A DNA stretch of 60,635 nt. Origin: Bacillota bacterium (lineage in GTDB: Bacteria; Bacillota; Clostridia; Monoglobales; Firm-18). Below the pieces are notes generated by a model. The model searched no databases, had not been told where the DNA came from, and worked only from the letters and a program-made list of their open reading frames with translations. The stretch's first letter is position 1. Each line of letters starts with the position of its first letter. Shown here in pieces: positions 42,943-52,900 of the stretch. The translations under genes were made by a program, and so were the position numbers. The stretch covers positions 1-60,635 of the forward strand of contig JALOAJ010000015.1 in NCBI GenBank assembly GCA_023228885.1, given 5' to 3'.

Positions 42943-45900
42943 TTATCTGCCCTTGGGAACTATAATAGGTATATATTGCGTGCACCCTGCATTAACGGGC
43001 GCATTCCCCCCAATCACAACGGTGCCTTTGGGGAAATCCTTTTTGTATAACACATAATCGTCTCGCGATATTTTTTCTTCTGTTTTTGTAAAGCCCTTTA
43101 GCCATTTCGGCATGACATAGCCTGCAATGCCCGGTATTCTCACATCATAAGCAACATAAACCGTAACATCCATATTTACATCAAATTTAACATAATCCTC
43201 CGACTTGTCAAGCTTTTGTTTCATGTCCAACATCAAAAACGGTTGCCCTTCCAGATGCTCGGGCGGAACAGACCTAAATAAAGCTTCGCTGTTGGTGTGT
43301 GTGTAACCCTGCCTTTTTAACCCGTCATACACCACAGGCACCGGCGGTTGAGTTCCGTTTGCAATAATAATATTGCTGATTACCAATTTATCGTCTGCCA
43401 CCACCTCGACTCTTATCGGTTTAGTAGAGGTAGACCGTTCTTGGTCATCCGTTGCCACAAATACAATGTCATGAGTTCCCTTTGACAGACCCGAAATGTA
43501 AAGCCGATAGGGCGATACATTTGTTTCGGCAAGCTTTTTGCCTCCTTCGAACGCTTCAATTTTAGTTATGCTGCCGCCAAGCGACAATGCTTTTATTTGG
43601 CACTCCAAAGCGCCGTTTTCCAAAACACGCGCATTTGGGGTGGGGTTTATTACGGAAATTACCGGGGCTGTCGGATTATCTTCCGGCACAACTATAATAA
43701 AATATGACGCGTTACTGCTTGTTGCGGCAGTTGGTCCCAACACTACGCGACCTGCCGGGAAGATTTTGCGGTATATGGCATCGTAATGGGCTTGAATAGT
43801 ATAAAACTCTAATTCTTCCCATTCATCCAACCAAGAAGTTTTGTACTTTCTGTCGGGGAACACCACATAAACAGCGCATTTTTTATTAATATCAAATGCA
43901 ACCTGTTCGCCCGGCGCTTTGTTTGACCTGTGCCCATCGGCGGATTTAATATAAGTTAGCCCCTTAAATTCCTCCGGTATGGTTTTAATGCTCCAGTCCT
44001 GCCTGTTTACAAACATGTTAATGTTTGAATTGAGGGCATTATAAACAGGTTCGTAAGGAAGATTATCCTTGGAAGTAATGTTCGTAATCCATAATGTGTC
44101 GGCATCCGATACGGAATAGTTTAATTCCGCCTCTGCCGTTCTTCCCCTTAAATCGGTTTTTACAGCCTTGATTTTATGCGAGCCTGCGGGCAGTTCACCC
44201 AAATTCATTGTGTAGGGAGGTTCGGCAATTTCCCCAATTTTTTCATCGTTGTTATAAAGTTCAATAACGCCGAAATTATTGCCGAATGTGACCTCCGCTT
44301 CTATGATTGCATCTTGACCGGGCGAAACTTGCGTGCCCTCAATGGGTGAAACAATTGCAATCGACTCCGCAAAAGCCGTATTCCCCATCCCCAAAACGCC
44401 TACCATATATTCACCATCAAACTTGGGCAGTTGTATCACCCCGGCAGGGAATTGCTTGCCGTAAACATCAAAATCCTGCCAATCGGTTGAAATGCTTCCC
44501 TCCATTTCATAAAAGTCCGTTGGGAAAATGCTGCTATTGCTTACTATACAAACAATCACATCTTGATTTACCGTAAGCCTTAACGCCTTGTTTACATTAT
44601 CCGCCCAAAGCGCATCCCTATATTCTCCAACTGCGTTTGCAATTTTCTTAAATGTCATGCCTGTAACGGTAACGTCCAATTCTTTTCGCACGCCGATTCT
44701 CACCGGTTCTGAAATTGATGTAGCGCCGTTCATATCGGTAACCCGAGCGGTCAGAAAATACTCACCCGGAGTGAGGTTTTGAACCGTTGCTTCATACGGT
44801 GCGGTATCCGCCCTGCCAACCAACGAATTTTCAACATAAAACTCCACCGATTTTACGCCCGCTGCGGCGGATGCATCCGCCTTTACGGTAAAGGGTTCGC
44901 CCCATGCGTAGGGGAATCGGTCTTGCGTATTTATGCTTTTAGGTTCTGTCACCTTAACGGTGCCGTATTCAGAGGGGTTTGCGGTAAAACCCCCAACCAA
45001 TTCGGCACGGAAATCGTAAACAGCGTCAGAAGTGAGCTTGACAGTAGCATATTTTGGATAAATGTTTGTGTAAATAGAAATTTCATTTTCAAACTGCGTC
45101 TTTAACGCATTGTCTTTAATATGCAATGCCATTGACCTGCCCTGTAAGTCAAACACCTCGGTGTGCCAATTGTTATCCGTTCCGCGAATTTCACTTCTTC
45201 TGAACATGGGCACAGGCATGCTGTCACCCACATTATAAGGCGCAATTGCAGAATCTATTGTGGAGTATTCCGTTGAGCGGTCAACCTGTGCCGAGCCCAC
45301 CACAATATCAATAGGCTCTATTCCGTATATTCCGCCGTTTTCGTCTAAAAACTTTTCATAATATCCAATATTACCCGTTCCCAAATCAGCATTTGCTTGT
45401 TCCGGAGTTTTATAATTTATTCTTTTTCCGTTTTGTATCCAACTAAAAATATCCGTACCCGGCTCAAATATATTGGAATCGAATGTTATTCCATGCTCTG
45501 CCGGGCTGCCTTTATCATAAAGACCGCCCGGGGCATAAAACGCGCTGACATCTGTGACGGTAACGGTGTTGTTGGGGTCTGCTTGAATTTTGTTATTATA
45601 AAAACTTGCCGCCCCCAAAGCAATTCTTTCACCGATTTCCCAGCCTTTTATTTCAAAGCTGTCGGAAAAACCGCGGTCTGCAGCATCTCTGAGCCATATT
45701 GCGCTGCCATAGTTGTTGAAAATTACATTATCAAACGCCGTTAAATTTTTAGCCTCTCCCAGCAGCAGCCCCGCCCCCATGTTGCTGTGAATAAGATTAT
45801 TATAAATTTTGGCGGGGCCTTGGCTAATTTCCATAAACATGCCGGCTGCACGCGGTGCGGGTTTCCCCGAAAAAATGTACCCATGATTTGCAAAGGATGA

Positions 45901-47220
45901 CGAATTTTTTATAACAAAGTTGGTGTTCCAAAGGTCATACCACATACTGTTGCCGTTATGGTCGTATGCGGTCATTGCGTCAATCGTTTCGCTTTGGCTG
46001 CGAACATTTTTAAAACCTCCGCCGTCATCAATGGGTGACAGCAGTTTTTGATTGCCTCGGCGCATAATTACATCTTTCATTAAAGAGTTTTTTGCGTCAA
46101 CCGTTCCCATCGTCTTTCCGCCCGTGTCCTGTACAACGCTTCGTATTAGGGCAATGTCCTCGGTTACCTTTGGCTTTGTCGCAACATCCATCGATTGGGC
46201 GGTTAGCGCCTGCATTCCGCAATCTTCAATTTTACAGTCTTCCAATCGCCAGCCGGTGGTTATATGCACCGCCGATGTGCTTAAAGTTGTTTCGTTGTAA
46301 AATGTATTTGAAAAGATAAACCCTCTAAATGTGATGTAACGGCTGGGAATGTCGTTTGTCAAAGAAGGCATAACAAGCCTTTTTGCAGCCCTGTCACCCG
46401 TAATAACCACGCCAAAACGGCTTTCCGCCTCCAAAACAATCGGGTTTTCGCGAGTGCCGGTTGTTTGGGCGGTAATTGCCTCGTGATATATGCCGTTTTT
46501 AACTTTAATTTTTGTTCCCGGCTTTGCGGCGTCCAACGCCTTTTGAATGCTGTTAAAAGCTGTGGCTTCCGTTAAGCCGTCGTTGCCATCGTCGCCGTTG
46601 ACGGAAACATACAAAATTTTATCGGGGGTTGGAGCAATGGCAAAGGTTTTTTGGTCAATAAAAGACCTTATAATGTTGTATATCAATTCGGGGTTGGTTT
46701 TATCGTTAAAAACCCTATCATCATTGCTGATTACAATTAAACCTCGGTCGTCCCAATAAACGCTTTTGTCAAGCGCCCCAACCAAAGCGCGCAGCGGCAA
46801 AAGCGTTCTGTCATTTACCGTTTGTGCCGGCACATCCAATGTGACAATGCTGCCGTTGACATTCATTTCCCGCTTGTTTAGCGTCAAAGATATACTTTTG
46901 TTGCCAAAGCTGATTTTTACTTCCAAAGCGGCTTCGTTCCAATCAACCTTCGCCCCTAACGCCTCGGTGATAAATCTTACGGGAACCAGCGTCCGCCCGT
47001 CCTTTATAATGGGTGATGTTTCCGCCAGATAGTTGTCGCTGTCAATTCTCACCCTTGAGTTGTTGACAAATGCAATCGGGCTATCGATAAATAACATAAT
47101 AGCGCCGTTTGCAGCATTTTCAAACCCCGAAATTACCTCGGCGTTTGCCGTAATTCCGAAAGAAGCTATGTTAAACAGCATTATTACGGTTAAAAAAATT
47201 ATAAAAAACCTGTGTCTCAT
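42943..47220 (-). CDS. Giant secreted beta-helix protein lacking the N-terminal module (paralogue 2)
   Basis: The product has 1425 residues. Order: signal peptide (1 to about 27); copper-amine-oxidase-N-like pair (about 45-170, LVPVRFITEALGAKVDW and LLPLRALVGAL); parallel beta-helix (about 200-647, opening ILYVSVNGDDGNDGLTEAT). A conserved connector (STIDSAIAPYNVGDSMPVP and onward) follows. Three Ig-like domains (about 785, 960, 1190) alternate with three module copies (about 850-955, 1040-1180, 1277-1425). The last copy has FDVNMDVTVYVAYDVR, YKKDFPKGTVVIGGNA and QYIPIIVPKGR. The second ATG (47220) is chosen because GGGGAG is 10 bp upstream; the first (47229) would be 1 bp from it. Compared with paralogue 1 it lacks the N-terminal module and second beta domain. 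Function is inferred as binding or cleaving an extracellular polysaccharide. Confidence 0.87.
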   Translation of the reverse strand: MRHRFFIIFLTVIMLFNIASFGITANAEVISGFENAANGAIMLFIDSPIAFVNNSRVRIDSDNYLAETSPIIKDGRTLVPVRFITEALGAKVDWNEAALEVKISFGNKSISLTLNKREMNVNGSIVTLDVPAQTVNDRTLLPLRALVGALDKSVYWDDRGLIVISNDDRVFNDKTNPELIYNIIRSFIDQKTFAIAPTPDKILYVSVNGDDGNDGLTEATAFNSIQKALDAAKPGTKIKVKNGIYHEAITAQTTGTRENPIVLEAESRFGVVITGDRAAKRLVMPSLTNDIPSRYITFRGFIFSNTFYNETTLSTSAVHITTGWRLEDCKIEDCGMQALTAQSMDVATKPKVTEDIALIRSVVQDTGGKTMGTVDAKNSLMKDVIMRRGNQKLLSPIDDGGGFKNVRSQSETIDAMTAYDHNGNSMWYDLWNTNFVIKNSSSFANHGYIFSGKPAPRAAGMFMEISQGPAKIYNNLIHSNMGAGLLLGEAKNLTAFDNVIFNNYGSAIWLRDAADRGFSDSFEIKGWEIGERIALGAASFYNNKIQADPNNTVTVTDVSAFYAPGGLYDKGSPAEHGITFDSNIFEPGTDIFSWIQNGKRINYKTPEQANADLGTGNIGYYEKFLDENGGIYGIEPIDIVVGSAQVDRSTEYSTIDSAIAPYNVGDSMPVPMFRRSEIRGTDNNWHTEVFDLQGRSMALHIKDNALKTQFENEISIYTNIYPKYATVKLTSDAVYDFRAELVGGFTANPSEYGTVKVTEPKSINTQDRFPYAWGEPFTVKADASAAAGVKSVEFYVENSLVGRADTAPYEATVQNLTPGEYFLTARVTDMNGATSISEPVRIGVRKELDVTVTGMTFKKIANAVGEYRDALWADNVNKALRLTVNQDVIVCIVSNSSIFPTDFYEMEGSISTDWQDFDVYGKQFPAGVIQLPKFDGEYMVGVLGMGNTAFAESIAIVSPIEGTQVSPGQDAIIEAEVTFGNNFGVIELYNNDEKIGEIAEPPYTMNLGELPAGSHKIKAVKTDLRGRTAEAELNYSVSDADTLWITNITSKDNLPYEPVYNALNSNINMFVNRQDWSIKTIPEEFKGLTYIKSADGHRSNKAPGEQVAFDINKKCAVYVVFPDRKYKTSWLDEWEELEFYTIQAHYDAIYRKIFPAGRVVLGPTAATSSNASYFIIVVPEDNPTAPVISVINPTPNARVLENGALECQIKALSLGGSITKIEAFEGGKKLAETNVSPYRLYISGLSKGTHDIVFVATDDQERSTSTKPIRVEVVADDKLVISNIIIANGTQPPVPVVYDGLKRQGYTHTNSEALFRSVPPEHLEGQPFLMLDMKQKLDKSEDYVKFDVNMDVTVYVAYDVRIPGIAGYVMPKWLKGFTKTEEKISRDDYVLYKKDFPKGTVVIGGNAPVNAGCTQYIPIIVPKGR

Positions 47221-47275
47221 AATCTCCATACTCCCCTTATCAAGCTCAATTCTTTAAATACCGTTTAATTTATAA

Positions 47276-48283
47276 CTATTTCAGCTCTGCAACCGTAACA
47301 TCCAGCGGATTTTGGCTTGTTGTCAGGGAATCCCAAACGAACGATTTAATTAAGTACGAGTCTGCATAGGTTTTGGGTATGCTCACCGGATGATTTCTTA
47401 CCGAGCTGTTGCCTGTTTCGATGGAGATTTCTTTTAGTTTAACTTCTTGCAGCAACCCGCCTTCGTAAACGGCGGTAATTAACATTGCGCTTACAGCTTC
47501 GCCGGTTTCGTTGTCAAAGTCAAATTGCGCTTCAACCTCTGTTTCCTCATTGCCTGCCACGGTATAAACTTCGGCGCTTCCGCTGTAATAAAATGCCGCC
47601 CCGCCAATGCCGCCCGGTTCTTGTGCAGAGGCGCGCGGAATAATAATCGGTATATAAAAGTGACAGGTGGTATTTGTAGCCGCATTCCCGCTTATGATAA
47701 CGGTATCCCCAGCATTATAGTCTTTTTGAAACAGATAAAAATCATCATTATCTATTTTTCCATTACCATAAATCTTGACAGGGTTGTTGTTTTCATCCAT
47801 CGTTTGCATGTATGCCGCCACGGGTGAAGGGTTGCCGTTTTCCGCCAGTTGGTCTAAAGTTCTTGAGTTCATTGCAATATAAACCGTAACATCTATGTTT
47901 ACCTTAAAGTTGATAAGATTACTTGCAACGGACATTTTGTCATTGGGAGACCCCTTTCTTCCACCGGGAAATTTGATAAATGTTTGACCCTTAAGAAAAT
48001 CCGGCAGCCGCCGATTGGCTATATCAAGAAGATATAACTTGATATCCGTATACAATTGAACACCGCCATACGGAGAGTTGTTGGTTCCGCCAACTAAGCC
48101 GCCGCTTCCATCTTCATAACCATATACAATCTCAGTCTCAGGTTCAAAACCACTACTATCGCCGTTATATTCCAAATCGATAATTTGCAGCCCACCCAAT
48201 GTTTCGGTGGCGTGCGTCACTATCATAAGTGACTGGACAACCAAGAGAATTAGGATAACAACAGAAAAGCTCCTTTTCAACAT
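47276..48283 (-). CDS. Secreted protein consisting of the recurring module plus second beta domain only
   Basis: This 335-residue protein has a signal peptide (MLKRSFSVVILILLVVQSLM and onward), the recurring module (29-216: YGYEDGSGG, FLKGQTFIKF, VTVYIAMNSRTLDQLAENG, FQKDYNAGDTVIISGNAATN, FYIPIIIP) and the second beta domain (about 230-335). The second domain ends SFVWDSLTTSQNPL. Nothing else is present, which shows that this pair is a functional unit in its own right. No enzyme motif is seen. A free adaptor, glycan-binding or subunit role is inferred. It lies between the binding protein and giant paralogue 2, with a 16-bp gap on one side. Confidence 0.82.
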   Translation of the reverse strand: MLKRSFSVVILILLVVQSLMIVTHATETLGGLQIIDLEYNGDSSGFEPETEIVYGYEDGSGGLVGGTNNSPYGGVQLYTDIKLYLLDIANRRLPDFLKGQTFIKFPGGRKGSPNDKMSVASNLINFKVNIDVTVYIAMNSRTLDQLAENGNPSPVAAYMQTMDENNNPVKIYGNGKIDNDDFYLFQKDYNAGDTVIISGNAATNTTCHFYIPIIIPRASAQEPGGIGGAAFYYSGSAEVYTVAGNEETEVEAQFDFDNETGEAVSAMLITAVYEGGLLQEVKLKEISIETGNSSVRNHPVSIPKTYADSYLIKSFVWDSLTTSQNPLDVTVAELK

Positions 48284-48299
48284 AGTTTAACGCTCCTTT

Positions 48300-49838
48300 T
48301 TATTTATTTTTTAAATACCATTCGTTTACAGCTCTTTCAACCTCTCCTCCGCCCAAGCGGTTCCACTCGTTTCTTAAATTGTTTAACGCCATTTCCGGTG
48401 TATAATCCGCGCCGGATACCATCATTTTTACTCTGATTTCCTCTAAAACGGGTTTAAATTCTGCCCAAAGCTCCGATACCTCCGGCAACGGCGGGTCAAA
48501 AGGAATATCCCGTCTAAACGGATATTTAACCGCCGCATCCTGAGATTTCCCCGTCAGTTTTGCTTCTGCTTGGGAGATACTGTCTTCTTCCGCCATCATT
48601 TCGTAGTAGTCTGATGTGATATTACCCTGGGTTAAAAACATATAAGATATGGCATACATCACTTCCTTATTATTTTTTTCTTTGTTGATGGTTTTGGGAA
48701 TACCGTCAACCATATTATAATGTGTTCCTTCAATGCCAAATTGCAACTTATGCCAGCCGTCCGATATCATCCAGTCAAAAAACTTCATTGCCGCCTCCGG
48801 CTCTTTTGTGCCTTTGTTTAACGTGACATACATTCTGGGCGAAACTTCTTGCCAAAGCCCATTTCTACCGTATTTTGTAGCAACCGGTTCAAGCGGTTCA
48901 ATTACCGCCGACGGCTCGTTTTGCATCACTTCGCGGTAGCCGGAGCTGTTAAATTGCGCAAAGTATATCCCCGCTTTGCCTTTGTTCCACGCTTGTTTTA
49001 TTTTTACGGAATTAGGGTCGGTAAAAAATTCCGGGTCGATTAGCCCTTCATCGTATATTCTTTTTAAAAATGTCAAAACATCAAGATAACGCTCTGAAAC
49101 AGGTCCGTACTCCAATTTGTTGCCATTGGCGTACCAAAGGGTGTTCCCCTGATACATCGCCTCGGCAACCGGGAACAAAAATTGAAACGCTATGCCGTAT
49201 GTATCGTCCTTGCCATTTCCGTCCGGGTCCATTTCTTTAAACGCTTTCGCCGTTTTAATTAGCTCCTCGTCCGTTGTAGGCGCTGTCAGACTTAGCTTGT
49301 CAAGCCAATCCCGCCTGATAAACATGGCATGATTTGCCACAAGCTCCGCTCCCCTTTTGCTCCCGATTGCATACATTTGCCCGTCATCGAATATTAATTC
49401 CGGCATCAACTGCGGGTTTTGCTCTAAGTATTTTTTGTATTCGTTACTGTGCTTGTTCATAAGTTCTTCTATCGGCATTATAACTCCTTCGTTTGCCAGC
49501 CTTGCAATAAACAGCCTGTCAAAAGAAGTTATAACATCCGGCGCCGAATTTGATGCAATAAGCACATTTAGCTTTTCCCTAAGCTGGGCGGCGGCGGAAG
49601 GAACCGGAACCCATTTCACCTCAACGCCCGATTCTTCGTTTATAAGCTGCGTCCATCGGTTTTTTTCATAACTTCCCTCGTCTGTTGTTATCAAGCCTCT
49701 GTCAAGCACCATGGCCGAAATCTGCTTTGCATCGCTTTTAACAGCGCCTTTATTTACGCCGGCTCCCACGCATCCGCTAAGCAGAACAAGCAAAATAAAA
49801 ACCGCAACCATTCTGACAACCATTAAAGTTCTCCTCAT
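48300..49838 (-). CDS. ABC sugar transporter substrate-binding lipoprotein
   Basis: The 512-residue family 1 solute-binding protein has lipobox LLVLLSGC (Cys23), so it is anchored to the outer face of the membrane. The body shows the two-lobe pattern of sugar-binding proteins: APDVITSFDRLFIARLANEG, AMFIRRDWLDKLSL, and a calcium-loop-like DPDGNGKDDTYGI that is common in LplA relatives. GGAGGAG lies 6 bp upstream of the ATG. It would serve the two permeases at 56196-58086, from which it is separated by two SLH protein genes. That placement suggests the SLH proteins belong to the same uptake system. Confidence 0.92.
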   Translation of the reverse strand: MRRTLMVVRMVAVFILLVLLSGCVGAGVNKGAVKSDAKQISAMVLDRGLITTDEGSYEKNRWTQLINEESGVEVKWVPVPSAAAQLREKLNVLIASNSAPDVITSFDRLFIARLANEGVIMPIEELMNKHSNEYKKYLEQNPQLMPELIFDDGQMYAIGSKRGAELVANHAMFIRRDWLDKLSLTAPTTDEELIKTAKAFKEMDPDGNGKDDTYGIAFQFLFPVAEAMYQGNTLWYANGNKLEYGPVSERYLDVLTFLKRIYDEGLIDPEFFTDPNSVKIKQAWNKGKAGIYFAQFNSSGYREVMQNEPSAVIEPLEPVATKYGRNGLWQEVSPRMYVTLNKGTKEPEAAMKFFDWMISDGWHKLQFGIEGTHYNMVDGIPKTINKEKNNKEVMYAISYMFLTQGNITSDYYEMMAEEDSISQAEAKLTGKSQDAAVKYPFRRDIPFDPPLPEVSELWAEFKPVLEEIRVKMMVSGADYTPEMALNNLRNEWNRLGGGEVERAVNEWYLKNK

Positions 49839-49943
49839 TTTTTCTCCTCCTCCGATTTGTTTGTTACCGTTTTATGTTAACCGTTTGCCTTTTAAATAAA
49901 CTGTTGCAAAATACAATCGCTTTCCACCATACGGCGGATATTT

Positions 49944-52900
49944 TTATTTTAGTTTATAAACGAAAAGCTGTATAGGTATATCTTTTTTCACTCGCAACAC
50001 AACAATATCGTTTTTTTGAATGTCCGAAATTGTTCCTAAAGTTATAGTGTCGTTGATTTGGTCATAAACGCTGACCCTTAGCGACGGTGAGCTTAAATCC
50101 CAGCAAGATGTTTTTTCCTGAACAAAAGCAATTCCGCTTTCAACCGTGTATTTACTGTTAATGCAAATTTTCGCCATCCTTGCGTCCACATCCACCACAT
50201 CACCGATTATCATCTGCCTTAGACCGCCGCGCGCACCGTAAAAAATCATTTGGTTTTCATAGAACTTTCTTGGACTTACAGATGAGTTTTTAGGCAGGTG
50301 CGGGTTAAATATATATTGACCCGAGCCGTTGTTGTTAGTTATATTGTCGGTAATGCCTGAAAGCTCGCCGTAGTTTACGCTTGCTTGCGTAAGAACTCCG
50401 CGCTTTAAATCTTCTAACCTGCGCCCAATCGATGTGCTGCCCGCCCATGAATAAATTTTTCCGTTTATAAAACCGTAAAGCTTATAGACCTGCTCATCAT
50501 GTTCATTGATAACGCTTGTAACCTTATCCACCAACAGCAAATCACCGCTGCCGCTGCTATCTTCCTTTATAAACTCATATTTAAGAATTATTTTTGCAGG
50601 TTCAAACAATTTATCGTTGGCAAACCCATATGCTTCTAAGCAATAGGTGGATTCATCCAAAAATGCGTTGCTTGAATTTCTGATGTAGTATTCCTTTTCA
50701 TCTTGAAATGTTGTTCGCGACATGCAAATTACCCGCGTATCCTCGTCTATAAACATAACAGGATAATTTGCCTTTTCGGGGTAATTGTTTAAAAAGCCTG
50801 TTCCCGCGTCATTGGTAAAATGATAATAAAATGAATTTGCGTCCTTTTTGAAATATACCGTTCTGTCTTGCGGAATTTTCACAATGGGGTTATTTCTGTC
50901 TTCATCGGTATATTCGTTAAAATATCTGCCGCGCATCACTAAGGCATCCTCTTTATTGCTTCCGCCCGCGGTGTAAATCGCTCTGATTTCACCTTTTGAA
51001 TTTAACTCATATTTTAGCAGCTGCCTTTTGGCAATTTTGTTATATGTAAGAGGGTTTTCCGACACCGGTGTGCCCCTCACCGGCAGCTTGCGAGAAACTA
51101 TGTTGCCAACGCTGGTGTACTCCGCTATATATCGACCGTCTTCAAAATATATAAGATTTCCGTTGCTGTCAACCGGCAGACCGGTTGCATCCGCATTCAT
51201 TTGCAAATAATTCAACAACGCCAAGCTGTCAAGCTTTTGGTCGTTATATATAACCTGCTGTGTGGTTTTATAGCTTGCAAATTCTCCGTCCAAAGTAAAG
51301 ATTTTCAGTTCAACCACGCCGCCCAAACCCTTTCCAACGCCGATTTTGAACAGCACGCCGAAATAATCGCCCTCCGTTATAATTTGTTTGTCTATTGCAG
51401 CTATTTTGCCGTCAACATTTAAATAAAAAGTGCCGATAGCGCCTATTTCTATATTTTCGTTGTAATTATCCGCAATTTTGTATTGCTTGCCGTTTATGAT
51501 AACGGCATCATCATCTGTTTTTTCTGTTACGGAGCCTTGCAGCTTGGCGTTTGAAACAATAACGGTTTTTACCTTTCCGTCTTTTGATTGCGCAACCGAT
51601 AAAATATCCCATTCCTTTAAGTCGGATAGTTTAATTTGTTTTCCGCCTTTTTCAATAGACATTTCATACTCGCTGCTGCCGTCGTCTAATTCAAGCGTTT
51701 CGTTTTTCCTGTATTTGTCGGTTATTACTGCTGTCAGTTCAGACACGCTGTTTACAACCCATGTTTCGTAAGATTCCATAATTACAACATCATAAATGCC
51801 GTCATTATTATTGTCTATCAAAACGGTTTTGCCCGATTTAAACTGCTGTAAATCATCAATATCAAGCGATTGAGCTTTTCCGTTAAAAATTCCGTCCGCC
51901 AAAAAGTATATATCCGCCGTTTGAACCGCCGCGCTGATATCCCCGTCAACACTGTATTCAACCTGTATGTTTCTGTTGTCTGACCGTGTAACTTTATAAA
52001 TATTATCCGCAAGCAATGTGACAATTTCGTTTTTATTTCTTTCGGGCAGTATGCTTACCAGCGCTTTATCATCAGAATTTTTATTTTGCCGTATATAAGC
52101 TATAACCCTATACCCTAAATAATCCTTTGCCTTGGTGCCGCCTATTTTATATATTTCATCATCTATTGCCACTTCGTCTTTTCGGAGGTTGCTTGCCCCC
52201 GTCAATGTTGTATTGTATATTCCCGTCACCATGCCTGTTTTTTTGGTTATGTCAAATATCTCCGTCAAAATATTTTTGCCCTTTTCAGAGGTAAACCTAA
52301 CAGTTTCGCCAAATCCCGACTGCGTTAGAATGTCAACATTCAAAGAATTGTAAAGCAACTGCGCCAAAACCCCTCTTGTAAGCGACCCGTCCATTGCAGG
52401 GCTGACACCCTTTGTAACGCCTATTTCTGCAGCAGCCGTCAGGTATCCGTAAGGGTACACGCCTTTGTTTTGCGCATAAGCTTCATATCCCAAAGCGCAA
52501 ACAAGCGCCTTTACCGCTTGGTCATAAGTCATTAAATCTTCAGGTCCGAACCTGCCGTCGCCGTAACCGTTAATAATCTTCATTTCAGATGCAATTCTTA
52601 TGCACCCCGATGCAGAATCATTAACAAGCACATCCGTAAACCCTGTTTCCATGCCGCTTTTTGCATCCTCAGACAAGCCAAGCAAAGAGCAAATGATTAC
52701 AGCACATTCTCTCCTTGTAATCGGCTCATTTAACCTGAAGTTGCCGCCATCAATAATTTTTAGCGCCGACAACAAATTTATCGCTTCGACAGATGCGGAA
52801 TCCTCCTTACTGTCAACCGCGGAGCTGTCGGAAATTACCGTCTGCGGCTGTTCGGGCGCCGAACCCTCTTTTGGAACGATAATGGGCACATAATGCATGC

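Larger units (their letters stand above)
37742..46700. repeat. Tandem paralogous segments shared by the two giant genes
   Basis: About 3.7 kb at the 3' part of each gene (roughly 37.7-41.5 kb and 42.9-46.7 kb) align collinearly. Long stretches are nearly identical, for example around 39.95-40.08 kb and 45.15-45.28 kb, and 40.70-40.85 kb and 45.90-46.05 kb. The 5' parts differ. Confidence 0.85.
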
